Of a stretch of DNA of 8,486 bases, positions 1 to 6,715 are shown one piece after another (the stretch's first letter is position 1; each line of letters begins with the position of its first letter). The stretch is from Bacteroidota bacterium. Lineage in GTDB: Bacteria > Bacteroidota > Bacteroidia > Flavobacteriales > Weeksellaceae. The position numbers were made by a program, and so were the translations under genes. The notes below the pieces were generated by a model. That model ran no database searches, had not been told where the DNA came from, and was given only the letters and a program-made list of their open reading frames with translations. The stretch is from positions 1 through 8,486 of the forward strand of contig JAEXJU010000047.1 of assembly GCA_023448955.1 (NCBI GenBank), read 5' to 3'.

Positions 1-210
1 TCTGAAAATTTTCCGCTAGATTTCTCTAATTGTTCCTTAGCCACTGAATTTCAAAAACTATCTGATAAAGATCAATCCCTACTAATTCAAAAATATATTT
101 TTGGATATTCAGACTATGAGATTTCTACTCAACTATCAATGACAAGGCAAGGTGCAACAAAAAAGCGTCAACGCATTCTAGGAAAAATTCGAAAACATTT
201 ACTTTCCTAA
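1..210 (+). CDS. Sigma-70 region 4-like regulator, C-terminal part (Tn916 orf7 type)
   Basis: Frame 1 is open from the first base to a TAA at 208-210, giving 69 residues of a protein whose start lies outside the window. The visible part is a sigma-70 region 4 style helix-turn-helix: an acidic KLSDKDQSLLIQKYIFG segment, then SDYEISTQLSMTRQGATKKR as the turn and recognition helix, then a basic end. Tn916 Orf7, which activates element transcription before transfer, has this architecture and is about 140 residues long, so roughly the second half is seen here. The gene is followed after 80 bases by an orf8-type gene, the same order as in Tn916. The family and the context agree. Direct activation of particular genes is inferred. 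Confidence 0.8.
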   Translation, partial: SENFPLDFSNCSLATEFQKLSDKDQSLLIQKYIFGYSDYEISTQLSMTRQGATKKRQRILGKIRKHLLS

Positions 211-236
211 TTTTAAAAAACTATATGATTCGTGCT

Positions 237-281
237 CCTCCTGAAGCACTGACTATTGAAAATCAGTGCTAAAAATGGAGG
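237..281 (+). promoter_or_regulatory. Stem-loop predicted to mask the ribosome binding site of the next gene
   Basis: AGCACTGA (245-252) and TCAGTGCT (263-270) form a perfect 8-bp stem with a 10-base loop. Outside it, CCTCC (237-241) is complementary to GGAGG (277-281), which is the ribosome binding site of the gene starting at 291. The two helices could stack across a small internal loop and hide the ribosome binding site. No run of T follows, so it is not a terminator. Translational control is an inference from the pairing alone. Confidence 0.5.
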
Positions 282-290
282 GTGCGTGAA

Positions 291-482
291 ATGAAGTCAT
301 TGGCAGAACTCGTTATTCTTGTTCAAAAGGATGATGAAGAGGCTTTTTCTCAAATTGTAAACAGTTTTAAACCCTTATTGGTTAAAGAATCATGCCGAAA
401 TGGGAGCTTTGATGAAGATTGCTATCAAGAGTGTATGATCAGACTATATTTGGCTCTTAAAAAAATTGACATTACAGAATAA
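291..482 (+). CDS. Small helix-turn-helix regulator (Tn916 orf8 type)
   Basis: This 63-residue acidic protein begins MKSLAELVILVQKDDEEAF and contains NSFKPLL and FDEDCYQECMIRLYLAL. That pattern is typical of the short sigma region 2-like helix-turn-helix proteins encoded just after the sigma-like gene in Tn916-family elements. I chose the ATG at 291 because GGAGGG at 277-282 lies 8 bases upstream. An in-frame GTG at 282 overlaps that ribosome binding site and is less likely. It follows the sigma-like gene in the order seen in Tn916, where the orf7 and orf8 products act together in the transcriptional switch before excision. The ribosome binding site can pair with CCTCC at 237-241, so translation may be regulated. 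A terminator follows at 528-570. Confidence 0.75.
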   Translation: MKSLAELVILVQKDDEEAFSQIVNSFKPLLVKESCRNGSFDEDCYQECMIRLYLALKKIDITE

Positions 483-527
483 TTACTTTTAAAGATAATT
501 GTGTAGTCAGTTTCTGTTAGCATTCTC

Positions 528-570
528 GAAAGGTAGGTACAAAGCTATGAACCTACCTTTCTTTATTTTT
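528..570 (+). terminator. Rho-independent terminator after the orf8-type gene
   Basis: GAAAGGTAGGT (528-538) and ACCTACCTTTC (551-561) form a perfect 11-bp stem with a 12-base loop. It is followed directly by TTTATTTTT (562-570). It would end the sigma-like/orf8-type transcript 46 bases after the orf8-type stop codon. Partial readthrough could feed the DUF3789-like gene downstream. Confidence 0.85.
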
Positions 571-605
571 GAATGATATTAAAAAAATTTAGGGGAGGTT
601 TGGTT

Positions 606-713
606 ATGATTTTGTTTTTATTAGGTTTATTTATAGGATGTATGCTGGGAGCAATTATAATGAGTTGCTTAGCCGCGGGAAAAAATGACGATATAACTTC
701 CGGAAGAGAGTAG
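606..713 (+). CDS. DUF3789-like single-pass membrane micro-protein
   Basis: A 35-residue open frame starts at ATG 606, 7 bases after a strong ribosome binding site (GGGGAGG, 592-598), and ends at TAG 711-713. The protein has one glycine-rich hydrophobic segment (about residues 2-23, including LFLLGLFIGCMLGAIIM) and a short charged tail (GKNDDITSGRE). This is the size and build of DUF3789 proteins, which are often encoded on mobile elements of Bacillota and have no known function. It should sit in the cytoplasmic membrane with a very short cytoplasmic tail. The ribosome binding site and composition make it a convincing gene. The family name is from memory of the pattern. Confidence 0.7.
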   Translation: MILFLLGLFIGCMLGAIIMSCLAAGKNDDITSGRE

Positions 714-766
714 GTTTATTGTGACATAAATAGGGATGACAGCTGCATTTTGCAGTGGGAGTGTAA

Positions 767-981
767 ATGAAACGGAAACATATTGTGTTGACTTTGTTTG
801 TATTATTTTTATTGGTAGTATATTCTTTTTTGACACCATTTATTGATGTTGATTGCATTGTCTCAAAGAAATTTTCTTTTGGCCGTTTGCTGTGGAATTA
901 AGTCTACAATTTTTTATATTCTTCAAAATAAGTATTAGCTGGTTAGCTGGAGCCTTATCTATTTACAAAAAATTATTTTAA
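767..981 (+). pseudogene. Small two-helix membrane protein gene split by a frameshift
   Basis: ATG 767 (weak GTGGGAG ribosome binding site at 755-761) reads a 44-residue frame, MKRKHIVLTLFVLFLLVVYS..., to TAA 899-901. It has one membrane helix and ends in SFGRLLWN. If one base is re-read in the T run at 877-880, the frame continues instead as FWPFAVELSLQFFIFFKI and onward to TAA 979-981. This adds a second hydrophobic helix and a basic end (IYKKLF), giving about 72 residues. The good composition on both sides of the run suggests an ancestral gene that lost one T, a sequencing error, or less likely a programmed -1 shift. If intact, the 44-residue form may still be made. I do not recognise the family. 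Confidence 0.45.
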
Positions 982-1019
982 AATAACAGGATGATGCCAA
1001 TAGTTTGAGGAGATTTTTG

Positions 1020-1125
1020 GTGATTTGATAAAAGATATGTAGTATTCAGTAGTTTTGGGGCTACAGTAATAATGTTTTATCTGCTTTTAGGAATTCTCAC
1101 AAAGATATTTAGTGATTTTGTTTAG
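1020..1125 (+). pseudogene. Short membrane-protein frame with a frameshift near its start
   Basis: GAGGAG (1007-1012) is placed correctly for a GTG at 1020, but that frame stops after two codons. From 1027 a different frame runs DKRYVVFSSFGATVIMFYLL and onward through a hydrophobic stretch to TAG 1123-1125. Removing one T from the run at 1024-1026 would join the start to that frame and give a single-helix membrane peptide of about 34 residues. The ribosome binding site in the right place is the main evidence that this was once a gene. I see no start codon for the unshifted downstream frame except an internal ATG. Function is unknown. Confidence 0.35.
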
Positions 1126-1133
1126 GAGAAACG

Positions 1134-1285
1134 ATTTTTTTCTTTATAAGCTGGTTATTTGTGATTAGTTGCAGTTTTTTATAAAAAATGTAAAGAAATT
1201 TTTATGTCAATTAATAGAAAAATCAGTCATTATAGAGATTGTATTAATAATTGTGATTTTTGCAATCTCATTTACCAGAAAGTGA
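1134..1285 (+). pseudogene. Membrane-protein remnant split at a T run
   Basis: After AGGAG (1124-1128) a frame without a normal start codon reads IFFFISWLFVISCSFL to TAA 1182-1184. If the T run at 1175-1180 were one base longer, translation would instead continue through IKNVKKFLCQLIEKSVIIEI and a second hydrophobic helix to TGA 1283-1285, ending in FTRK. The likely start (ATT 1134) is not a standard codon, so it may be a mutated ATG. The sequence looks like a decayed protein of about 50 residues with two membrane helices. No family is recognised. Confidence 0.3.
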
Positions 1286-1509
1286 TTAAGTAAGTGCCGT
1301 AAGAAGCTTGATTTAATAGGTAAAGGTAATATTTTTGTAACATCGAACTGAGTTTCTGGATGTTAACAATACTTTTAGATTGATCACTATTTCGACTTCT
1401 AAAGCCTTTTTTCATAATCATTTATTCAGGAGAAAAATTGCTTAATCATTGTTAGAAAGTATGTTTGATGGTACGCTGTATCCATACAAGTGAACTTAGG
1501 AGGCGCTAT
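1286..1509. other. Non-coding stretch upstream of the restriction endonuclease gene
   Basis: No convincing gene is present. It holds two close AGGTA words (1318-1322 and 1324-1328) that resemble those in the methyltransferase promoter at 3864-3891. There is an inverted repeat TAACATC/GATGTTA (1338-1344 and 1359-1365), and a weak promoter-like pair TTGCTT (1438-1443) and TATGTT (1460-1465) with 16-base spacing. These are the likely controls of the endonuclease gene, inferred from position. Confidence 0.35.
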
Positions 1510-2301
1510 ATGCAACAGGAGACTAGAGAGCGAATCAAGGAAAGAATACGTGATAAGATGAATGGAATTTTAAATCGTCGAATTCGAGAATTGAACGAAG
1601 ATATGCAGGAACTATACACAAGAAATCCATTTGGCGCGCGTTTAGTTCCCGAAATGATTTGGAAGGGTTCAAAATTCGAGCGATCTTTTGTAACATCTTT
1701 TGGACAGGGGGTGTATGAGCAAATTGCTTATGAAATAGCCCTCGAAACTGGAGCTTTGGCTCAAAATCAGCATACCGAAATTGTTACAATCAATACTTGG
1801 CAAGCTGATTATATTGACGACTTGCTTAATAGACAAAGAAATAATGACAGAAATAATCCACTTTTTCCTGATTGGACTGCAGAAATTAATGAGGGACTTA
1901 ATTTGAGAACTAATCGTGTTATTGACATACCAATTCGCTTTGATCTATATATTCAACGAACAAATGGAACGGAAGAGTATTATTCAATAAAAACTGTGAA
2001 ACCAAATCTTGATCAAACTGAAATTGCTAAACGAGATATGATGAGAACCACTTTTGCTAAAGAAAACGCAAGAACCTATTTTGCATTGCCTTATAATCCA
2101 GCGGGTGAAGGAACTCCCTATAATTGGAATGTAATTAACAAGATTTTTAATACAACTGATGACTCTGCAGTCTTGATTGGAAGTGATTTTTGGAATACTG
2201 TAGGTCAAAATCCTAATACTTACAATGAATTATTGGCAATCTTTGACGAATTGGGCGATGAGTATCATCGGGAAATCCAGCGAAACTATATCGACCTTTA
2301 A
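1510..2301 (+). CDS. Type II restriction endonuclease, TdeIII/MjaII-like
   Basis: A 263-residue protein. I chose ATG 1510 because AGGAGG (1498-1503) lies 6 bases upstream. The frame extends in-frame back to TTG 1465 but without a ribosome binding site. After a charged N-terminal helix comes NPFGARLVPE and a conserved-looking block, KFERSFVTSFGQGVYEQIA (about 55-73). A PD-(D/E)xK-like core follows: FDLY with D145, then YYSIKTVKPN with K161. ALPYNP (191-196) and a C-terminal TYNELLAIFDELGDEYHREI complete it. This arrangement matches my recollection of the TdeIII/MjaII family, whose characterised members cut GGNCC, so double-strand cleavage at that site is the best guess for unmethylated DNA. 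A C5-cytosine methyltransferase faces it across a shared terminator and is the obvious protective partner. The specificity is inferred, not read. Confidence 0.75.
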   Translation: MQQETRERIKERIRDKMNGILNRRIRELNEDMQELYTRNPFGARLVPEMIWKGSKFERSFVTSFGQGVYEQIAYEIALETGALAQNQHTEIVTINTWQADYIDDLLNRQRNNDRNNPLFPDWTAEINEGLNLRTNRVIDIPIRFDLYIQRTNGTEEYYSIKTVKPNLDQTEIAKRDMMRTTFAKENARTYFALPYNPAGEGTPYNWNVINKIFNTTDDSAVLIGSDFWNTVGQNPNTYNELLAIFDELGDEYHREIQRNYIDL

Positions 2302-2308
2302 ACAAAAG

Positions 2309-2347
2309 AAAAGATCTTCGCTTTTAAGCGGCGAAGATCTTTTTGGT
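2309..2347. terminator. Bidirectional terminator between endonuclease and methyltransferase
   Basis: AAAAGATCTTCGC (2309-2321) and GCGAAGATCTTTT (2331-2343) form a perfect 13-bp stem with a 9-base loop. T residues follow on + and the A-rich 2303-2312 gives a T-rich tail on -. It lies between the stops of the two convergent genes (2301 and 2347), so it should end both transcripts and limit antisense readthrough. Confidence 0.9.
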
Positions 2348-3816
2348 CACTTTTGATTGGAAATCGGCTCATTTACTTTACTTGAGCTATTAGTCTTAGC
2401 TTTATCTGATTTTGTATATGCAGGCTCAACCTTATTATTTACCTCATGTTGCTCTTTCAGCTTGTATTCTTCATTTTCTTCTTCGACTTTATTCATGAAT
2501 GAATGATAATCAGTCGCTTTATATCGTGAATATTTAAAATCAGGGTATTGAGGAAGCTCATTACCCGCGTTATCCGCAAGAATTGTTCTAGCTACAGCTT
2601 CACCCAATTTAATAGGGACTGCGTTGCCTATTTGTCTGTAAATATCTGTAATTTCTCCGCAAAAAATCCAATCATCAGGAAAACCCTGGATTCTTCTATA
2701 CTCTTCAATACTTAAAGGTCGATTTTCGACCGGATGACATAGGTCTGTTGCTGGCATTGTAGGTGTTGTAACCAATGTTGGTGATGGTCGATCAAAACTT
2801 AATCTTCTAAAAAAACCTGTTCTACCTCCACCGAGCCCGAAAGACTTACCCATGGCTAAGGGTTGAACGTCATCTGGAAGATTTCTCCAGTTTTGCCCTT
2901 CCTCTAACATTCTAAAATATTGTAATCTTTTTTCAGGAAACTGCACATAATGTTGTTCTCCTTCTAAACCTTGAAGAGCGTCTCTTAGAGTAACCCAAGG
3001 TTCAAGATTATTAGTACCTTTCTCTGAATGTGTTGGTGTAAGGTAAGGAACTGTTTGATCGCCAAGTTTGCAGATCATAATGACTCGTTCTCGTATTTGA
3101 GGAGCACCAAAGTTGGCCGAGTTATAAAGTTCAAATGATACTGTATAACCATAGTTTTCTAAAATTCTTGTTACGTAGTATAATGCTCCGCCTTTAATCA
3201 CAGGGCCACCAGGTTCAATTGGGTACTTTGCAGATTGTAATCCACGAACATTCTCAATCAAAGCATACCGAGGCTTAACTTCACCAATTAAGTGAATGAA
3301 ATCAAGAAACACGTTTCCTCGCTCATCTTCAAAACCTCGTCTAGCACCTGCAGTTGAGAAGGCCTGGCATGGTGGTCCTCCATAGATTAAATCAACCTGA
3401 GTATCTTTTGGTAGACGTGCATACTCAAATATTTCATCGGCTGTGAATTTTGACATATTTCCAATCAATCCAATAGTTGGATGATTTACTTGAATAGTCT
3501 TTCTAGTTTCAGGATCAATCTCAGAGGCTAATAAAGGATGAATTCCTTCATTTTCCATTCCAATATCTAATCCCATTGCTCCACTAAAGAAACTAAGTGC
3601 TATAAAGTCAGGAATATCATTAGTAAGTCTGGGATGATCCGCAGGTTCAATGACTACGTTGTATTCTTCAATATATTTATTTAAATTTTCTTCTGTTGTA
3701 ACCCATTGTCTTCCAACGCGCTCGCTTTGAAGTTTACCTTCTCTACATAGTCGCCGAACATGTTGTTCACTAACTTTGAGATGAGTTGCAACATCTTTTA
3801 TAGTTAAAAGTTTCAT
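2347..3816 (-). CDS. C5-cytosine DNA methyltransferase with N-terminal helix-turn-helix
   Basis: This 489-residue enzyme transfers a methyl group from S-adenosylmethionine to carbon 5 of cytosine. Residues 1-50 (MKLLTIKDVATHLKVSEQHV, then VGRQWVTTEENLNKYI) are an excisionase/MerR-type helix-turn-helix. The catalytic domain follows with motif I FFSGAMGLDIG (76-86), motif IV GGPPCQ (146-151, catalytic C150), motif VI ENV (188-190), motif VIII QIRER (240-244), a target recognition region at about 250-340, motif IX RPSPTLVTTP, and GNAVP (397-401). About 50 charged, low-complexity residues extend beyond the usual end. The start at 3816 follows GGTGGA. An ATG five codons earlier (3831) is possible. 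It faces the endonuclease and should protect the same site. N-terminal helix-turn-helix domains in other C5 methyltransferases (M.SsoII, M.EcoRII, M.ScrFI types) repress their own gene, so autoregulation is likely here, although this domain is of a different type. Confidence 0.92.
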   Translation of the reverse strand: MKLLTIKDVATHLKVSEQHVRRLCREGKLQSERVGRQWVTTEENLNKYIEEYNVVIEPADHPRLTNDIPDFIALSFFSGAMGLDIGMENEGIHPLLASEIDPETRKTIQVNHPTIGLIGNMSKFTADEIFEYARLPKDTQVDLIYGGPPCQAFSTAGARRGFEDERGNVFLDFIHLIGEVKPRYALIENVRGLQSAKYPIEPGGPVIKGGALYYVTRILENYGYTVSFELYNSANFGAPQIRERVIMICKLGDQTVPYLTPTHSEKGTNNLEPWVTLRDALQGLEGEQHYVQFPEKRLQYFRMLEEGQNWRNLPDDVQPLAMGKSFGLGGGRTGFFRRLSFDRPSPTLVTTPTMPATDLCHPVENRPLSIEEYRRIQGFPDDWIFCGEITDIYRQIGNAVPIKLGEAVARTILADNAGNELPQYPDFKYSRYKATDYHSFMNKVEEENEEYKLKEQHEVNNKVEPAYTKSDKAKTNSSSKVNEPISNQK

Positions 3817-3863
3817 AGGTATCCACCACATTTCTTTTACGAATATTTTTATATACCCTGAGA

Positions 3864-3891
3864 ATTATACCTTATTTTTACCTAAAGGCAA
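3864..3891 (-). promoter_or_regulatory. Promoter of the helix-turn-helix methyltransferase, with an operator-like repeat
   Basis: Read on the minus strand, TTGCCT (3886-3891) and TATAAT (3864-3869) are separated by 16 bases, about 50 bases before the start codon. Two AGGTA words spaced 11 bases apart lie over the spacer and the -10 region. They form about one helical turn of direct repeat, a good place for the protein's own helix-turn-helix domain to bind. The promoter is well supported. The operator role is inferred. Confidence 0.55.
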
Positions 3892-4590
3892 ATAGAAATA
3901 CTTGAGATTATAAAAAAGATTTTGAACAAGTAATAAAAGAAATACATGATGAAAAAATTAGTCTGCTTTTAATAGGTCAGTTCAGATATTTTATAGAATA
4001 TCTGTTAATCTTGGATTTAATATAATACTAAAGAATTTTCTTTTCTAATGAATGTGCTTTTATGATGATGAATTTTTTTCTTTAAGTTCTGCAGTTCGTA
4101 ATTTAAAGTTGTTCATTGGGAAAAATAACTAGCTGATTGCTACTACCTTAAACTTGAACTATCTTTCTTTATCTCCAAAAAGAATTGATTGAATGTACCT
4201 TGTCTTTTATGACTATGTTGAGTATTTGAACTACAAATAAATTACACTTCACATTAGTTAACTCTTTTGAGATAATCAAAGCTGACATATAATTGTTTTA
4301 TGTATAGATGGAAGAATAATTTAGTTCTATACCTTATGTGATACAGAAAAATATTGATATAATAACGAATGTGTATGTAACGATTGTGTATACGCTTATA
4401 TTTTCAGGTGTAATTTAGTTTTTAGATAACATTTGACACCTATATTTGTACCTATATTTTTCGAATCTTATATCTATTGTTATTTAACTATTCTTGATAT
4501 AATAACTCTGAAAAATAGAAAAAATTGAGATGTGATGATTTTATTAAAAATAAGTCTTTCTCAGAAAATAGTAATTAAGGGGGAGATTGT
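3892..4590. other. AT-rich non-coding region between the two defence systems
   Basis: No supported gene is present. One stretch (3906-4025) is open for about 39 codons but has no start or ribosome binding site. CAGATATT/AATATCTG (3983-3990 and 3997-4004) is a perfect 8-bp hairpin without a T run. From 4026 to 4350 I see nothing beyond AT-rich sequence. From 4354 to 4506 there are repeats and promoter elements that likely control the downstream methyltransferase operon. Confidence 0.6.
4354..4506 (+). promoter_or_regulatory. Two extended -10 promoters and tandem repeats upstream of the second methyltransferase
   Basis: The 13-base word TTGATATAATAAC occurs at 4354-4366 and again at 4494-4506. 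Each copy contains the extended -10 form TGATATAAT. The second would start a transcript about 80 bases before the TTG start at 4591. Directly after the first copy there is a direct repeat, AACGAATGTGTAT and AACGATTGTGTAT (4364-4376 and 4379-4391; one mismatch, 15-base period). Between the two promoters ACCTATATTT is repeated at 4438-4447 and 4450-4459, beside a TTGACA (4433-4438). The layout suggests an operator-controlled and a basal promoter. No experimental support exists in the sequence. Confidence 0.45.
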
Positions 4591-5634
4591 TTGAAGATTT
4601 CTACTGTAGATTTATTTTGTGGTGTCGGTGGGCTAACTCGCGGATTACTTGATTCAGGAATAGATGTTGTTGCAGGAATCGACGTTGAAGAAAAATGTAA
4701 GTATCCTTATGAAAATAATAATGGAGCAAAATTTATTCATGCTGATATTAAGAAAATTGATTCTGATGAAGTAATGAGTTTGTATCCCAAAAACACTGAT
4801 ATTAAAATGCTTGCAGGTTGCGCACCTTGTCAACCATTTTCTAGTTATAGTTATAGGTACAAGGGGATAAAGAGTTCAGAAAATAAGCTAGATTTGTTGT
4901 CGCACTATGGACGGCTAGTTAAAGATATTCGGCCAGAAATTGTTACAATGGAAAATGTTCCGCAGATGTCTAAAGAACCAGTTTTTGAGGAATTTCTTCA
5001 GTTATTAAATAGATTAGAATATAAAGCAAATTGGTATATTGTGAATGCAACTGACTATGGTGTTCCTCAAAGTAGAAAAAGATTGGTATTATTAGCTTCA
5101 ACTTTAGGTGAAATTAAATTAATTCCTCCTACTCATGATAGAAATAATATTCCAACAGTTAGAAAATTTATTGAAGATCTTCCCAAGATTGATTCTGGCG
5201 ATGTTTATAAACTGGATTCTATGCATAGAGCTGTAAAATTATCAGAAGTCAATCTAAAGAGAATTAAACAGTCAAAACCGGGAGGAACATGGAAGGATTG
5301 GGATGAAGACTTAGTATTAAATTGCCACAAAAAAGGTAGTGGGAAATCCTATACGTCTGTGTATGGGAGAATGGAATGGGATAAACCAGCTCCTACCATC
5401 ACAACTAAATTTTATGGTTATGGAAATGGACGGTTTGGTCACCCTGTTCAAGATAGAGCAATCAGTTTACGAGAAGGGGCATTACTTCAAACCTTCCCAA
5501 GAGAATATAAGTTTTATGATGAAAAAAACTCTATAAACATTAAGGATTTAGGTATATTTATCGGGAATGCCGTTCCGGTAAATTTAGCAAAAGCAATTGG
5601 GATGTCAATCAAAGAAAGTCTTGCGCGTTTATAA
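4591..5634 (+). CDS. C5-cytosine DNA methyltransferase, first gene of a DUF262/HEPN operon
   Basis: A 347-residue enzyme of normal Dcm-family length. Motif I is VDLFCGVGG (6-14), motif IV GCAPCQPFSS has catalytic C80, and motif VI is MENV (120-123). Motif VIII is PQSRKR (159-164), the target recognition region lies at about 175-290, motif IX is KPAPTITT, and motif X is IGNAVP near 324-329. It starts at TTG 4591 behind AGGGGGAG (4578-4585). It lacks the N-terminal helix-turn-helix of the other methyltransferase and differs from it throughout, so the two are not recent duplicates and probably methylate different sites. The DUF262 gene follows with its ribosome binding site overlapping this stop codon. 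No classical endonuclease lies beside it, so it probably marks host DNA for the DUF262/HEPN pair, which is an inference from the operon. Confidence 0.92.
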   Translation: MKISTVDLFCGVGGLTRGLLDSGIDVVAGIDVEEKCKYPYENNNGAKFIHADIKKIDSDEVMSLYPKNTDIKMLAGCAPCQPFSSYSYRYKGIKSSENKLDLLSHYGRLVKDIRPEIVTMENVPQMSKEPVFEEFLQLLNRLEYKANWYIVNATDYGVPQSRKRLVLLASTLGEIKLIPPTHDRNNIPTVRKFIEDLPKIDSGDVYKLDSMHRAVKLSEVNLKRIKQSKPGGTWKDWDEDLVLNCHKKGSGKSYTSVYGRMEWDKPAPTITTKFYGYGNGRFGHPVQDRAISLREGALLQTFPREYKFYDEKNSINIKDLGIFIGNAVPVNLAKAIGMSIKESLARL

Positions 5635-5647
5635 AGGAGGAATTATT

Positions 5648-6715
5648 TTGGCAATTGATAAGGTAAGAAGAGAAGTAGCTTTAAAAGAAATAAACAAACT
5701 TCAAAAGCGAATTGATTACGATACAAGAGATTTTCCAATTTCCTTTATTGTAGAACAATTTCTAAATGAAGATTATTATATTCCTGACTATCAAAGGGAA
5801 TTTGTATGGCCAGAAGAATATAAAGCAAGGTTTATAGAATCTTTGATATTAGGCTATCCAATTCCGCTACTTTTTTTAGCTGATACCGCTGAGGGAAGAC
5901 TGGAAATTGTAGATGGGGTGCAGAGAATATCTACGCTTTCAGATTTTTTAGCTGATACAATTATTTTAAAGAAACTGACAATATTAAAATCTTTAAATGG
6001 ATTTAAATTTAGTGATTTACCTATATCAGAACAAAGAAGATTAAAATCCAAATCATTACGTGTAATAGTGTTAAGAAAAGATACGGAATTAGAGACAAGG
6101 ACTGATTTATTTAACAGATTGAACACTTCAGCGTTTTCCGCGAAAGGTGCCGAGGTTAGAAGAGGAGCCTATAAAACTAACGCTTTAATGCAGCTAATTA
6201 ACAAGTTAGCACAAAGTAAAGAGTTTTCTGATGTAGTTTACTTATCTGATAATAAATTGAAAAGGCGTGAAGATACAGAATTGGTTTCAAGATTTTTTGC
6301 ATATTTGAATAACTATCAAAATTTCGTGCATAGTGTAACTACGTTTATTAATGAATATATTGTTGAAACAGGTAATAATTTTGATAAAAAAACGTCAAAA
6401 GAATTTGAGAATGAATTCAAACGAGTAATGAGATTTGCGAAAAAGTACTATCCTAATGGATTTTCTAAAGTTATGGGAAATAATAGAAAGGATACTCCAC
6501 GAGTGAGATTTGAATCTCTTGCAGTAGGAACGGCTTTGGCTTTACGGGAAGATCCTGATTTAGCTCCGTCTAAAGAATTAATTGAAGGCATTCTTTCCTC
6601 GGATGAATTTAATAAGCTTGTAACAAGTGATGGTAGTAATAGTAAATCTAGAGTAAGAGCACGTATAGAATTTATAAGAGATGCTTTAATGAGTGGTAAT
6701 TATGGCGCAAGATAG
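5648..6715 (+). CDS. DUF262 (GmrSD/ParB-like) protein of a methyltransferase-linked operon
   Basis: A 355-residue protein with a TTG start at 5648, chosen because AAAGGAGG (5633-5640), overlapping the upstream stop, lies 7 bases before it. The N-terminal half is a DUF262 domain: IPDYQREFVWP (45-55), FIESLILGYPIP, LEIVDGVQR with the DGxQR motif at 89-93, and LFNRLNTS (154-161). The C-terminal half is helical and unrecognised. DUF262 domains occur in the modification-dependent GmrSD enzymes and are related to ParB/Srx folds. The motif is thought to contribute to nucleotide hydrolysis or phosphodiester cleavage. Here the second position of DGQQR is V. It lacks the C-terminal DUF1524 HNH nuclease part of full GmrSD, so the next gene may supply the nuclease. 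Its end overlaps that gene by 14 bases, so the two are probably made in a fixed ratio. Confidence 0.85.
   Translation: MAIDKVRREVALKEINKLQKRIDYDTRDFPISFIVEQFLNEDYYIPDYQREFVWPEEYKARFIESLILGYPIPLLFLADTAEGRLEIVDGVQRISTLSDFLADTIILKKLTILKSLNGFKFSDLPISEQRRLKSKSLRVIVLRKDTELETRTDLFNRLNTSAFSAKGAEVRRGAYKTNALMQLINKLAQSKEFSDVVYLSDNKLKRREDTELVSRFFAYLNNYQNFVHSVTTFINEYIVETGNNFDKKTSKEFENEFKRVMRFAKKYYPNGFSKVMGNNRKDTPRVRFESLAVGTALALREDPDLAPSKELIEGILSSDEFNKLVTSDGSNSKSRVRARIEFIRDALMSGNYGAR

Noticed and set aside
1984..2208. 74-codon minus-strand frame inside the endonuclease gene.
   Set aside because: Antisense shadow; no ribosome binding site or recognisable domain.
3906..4025. Open stretch of about 39 codons containing LLLIGQF, slightly like the region before a P-loop in dynamin-like GTPases.
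   Set aside because: No start codon, no ribosome binding site, no GKS/T motif, and the likeness is only a few residues; probably chance or an unrecognisable remnant.
4354..4506. Short direct repeats considered as a CRISPR array.
   Set aside because: The repeats are too short, unequal in spacing and only two copies each, with no cas genes nearby.
5339..5536. 65-codon frame inside the second methyltransferase gene.
   Set aside because: Shifted-frame shadow of the conserved motif IX-X region, without a function of its own.
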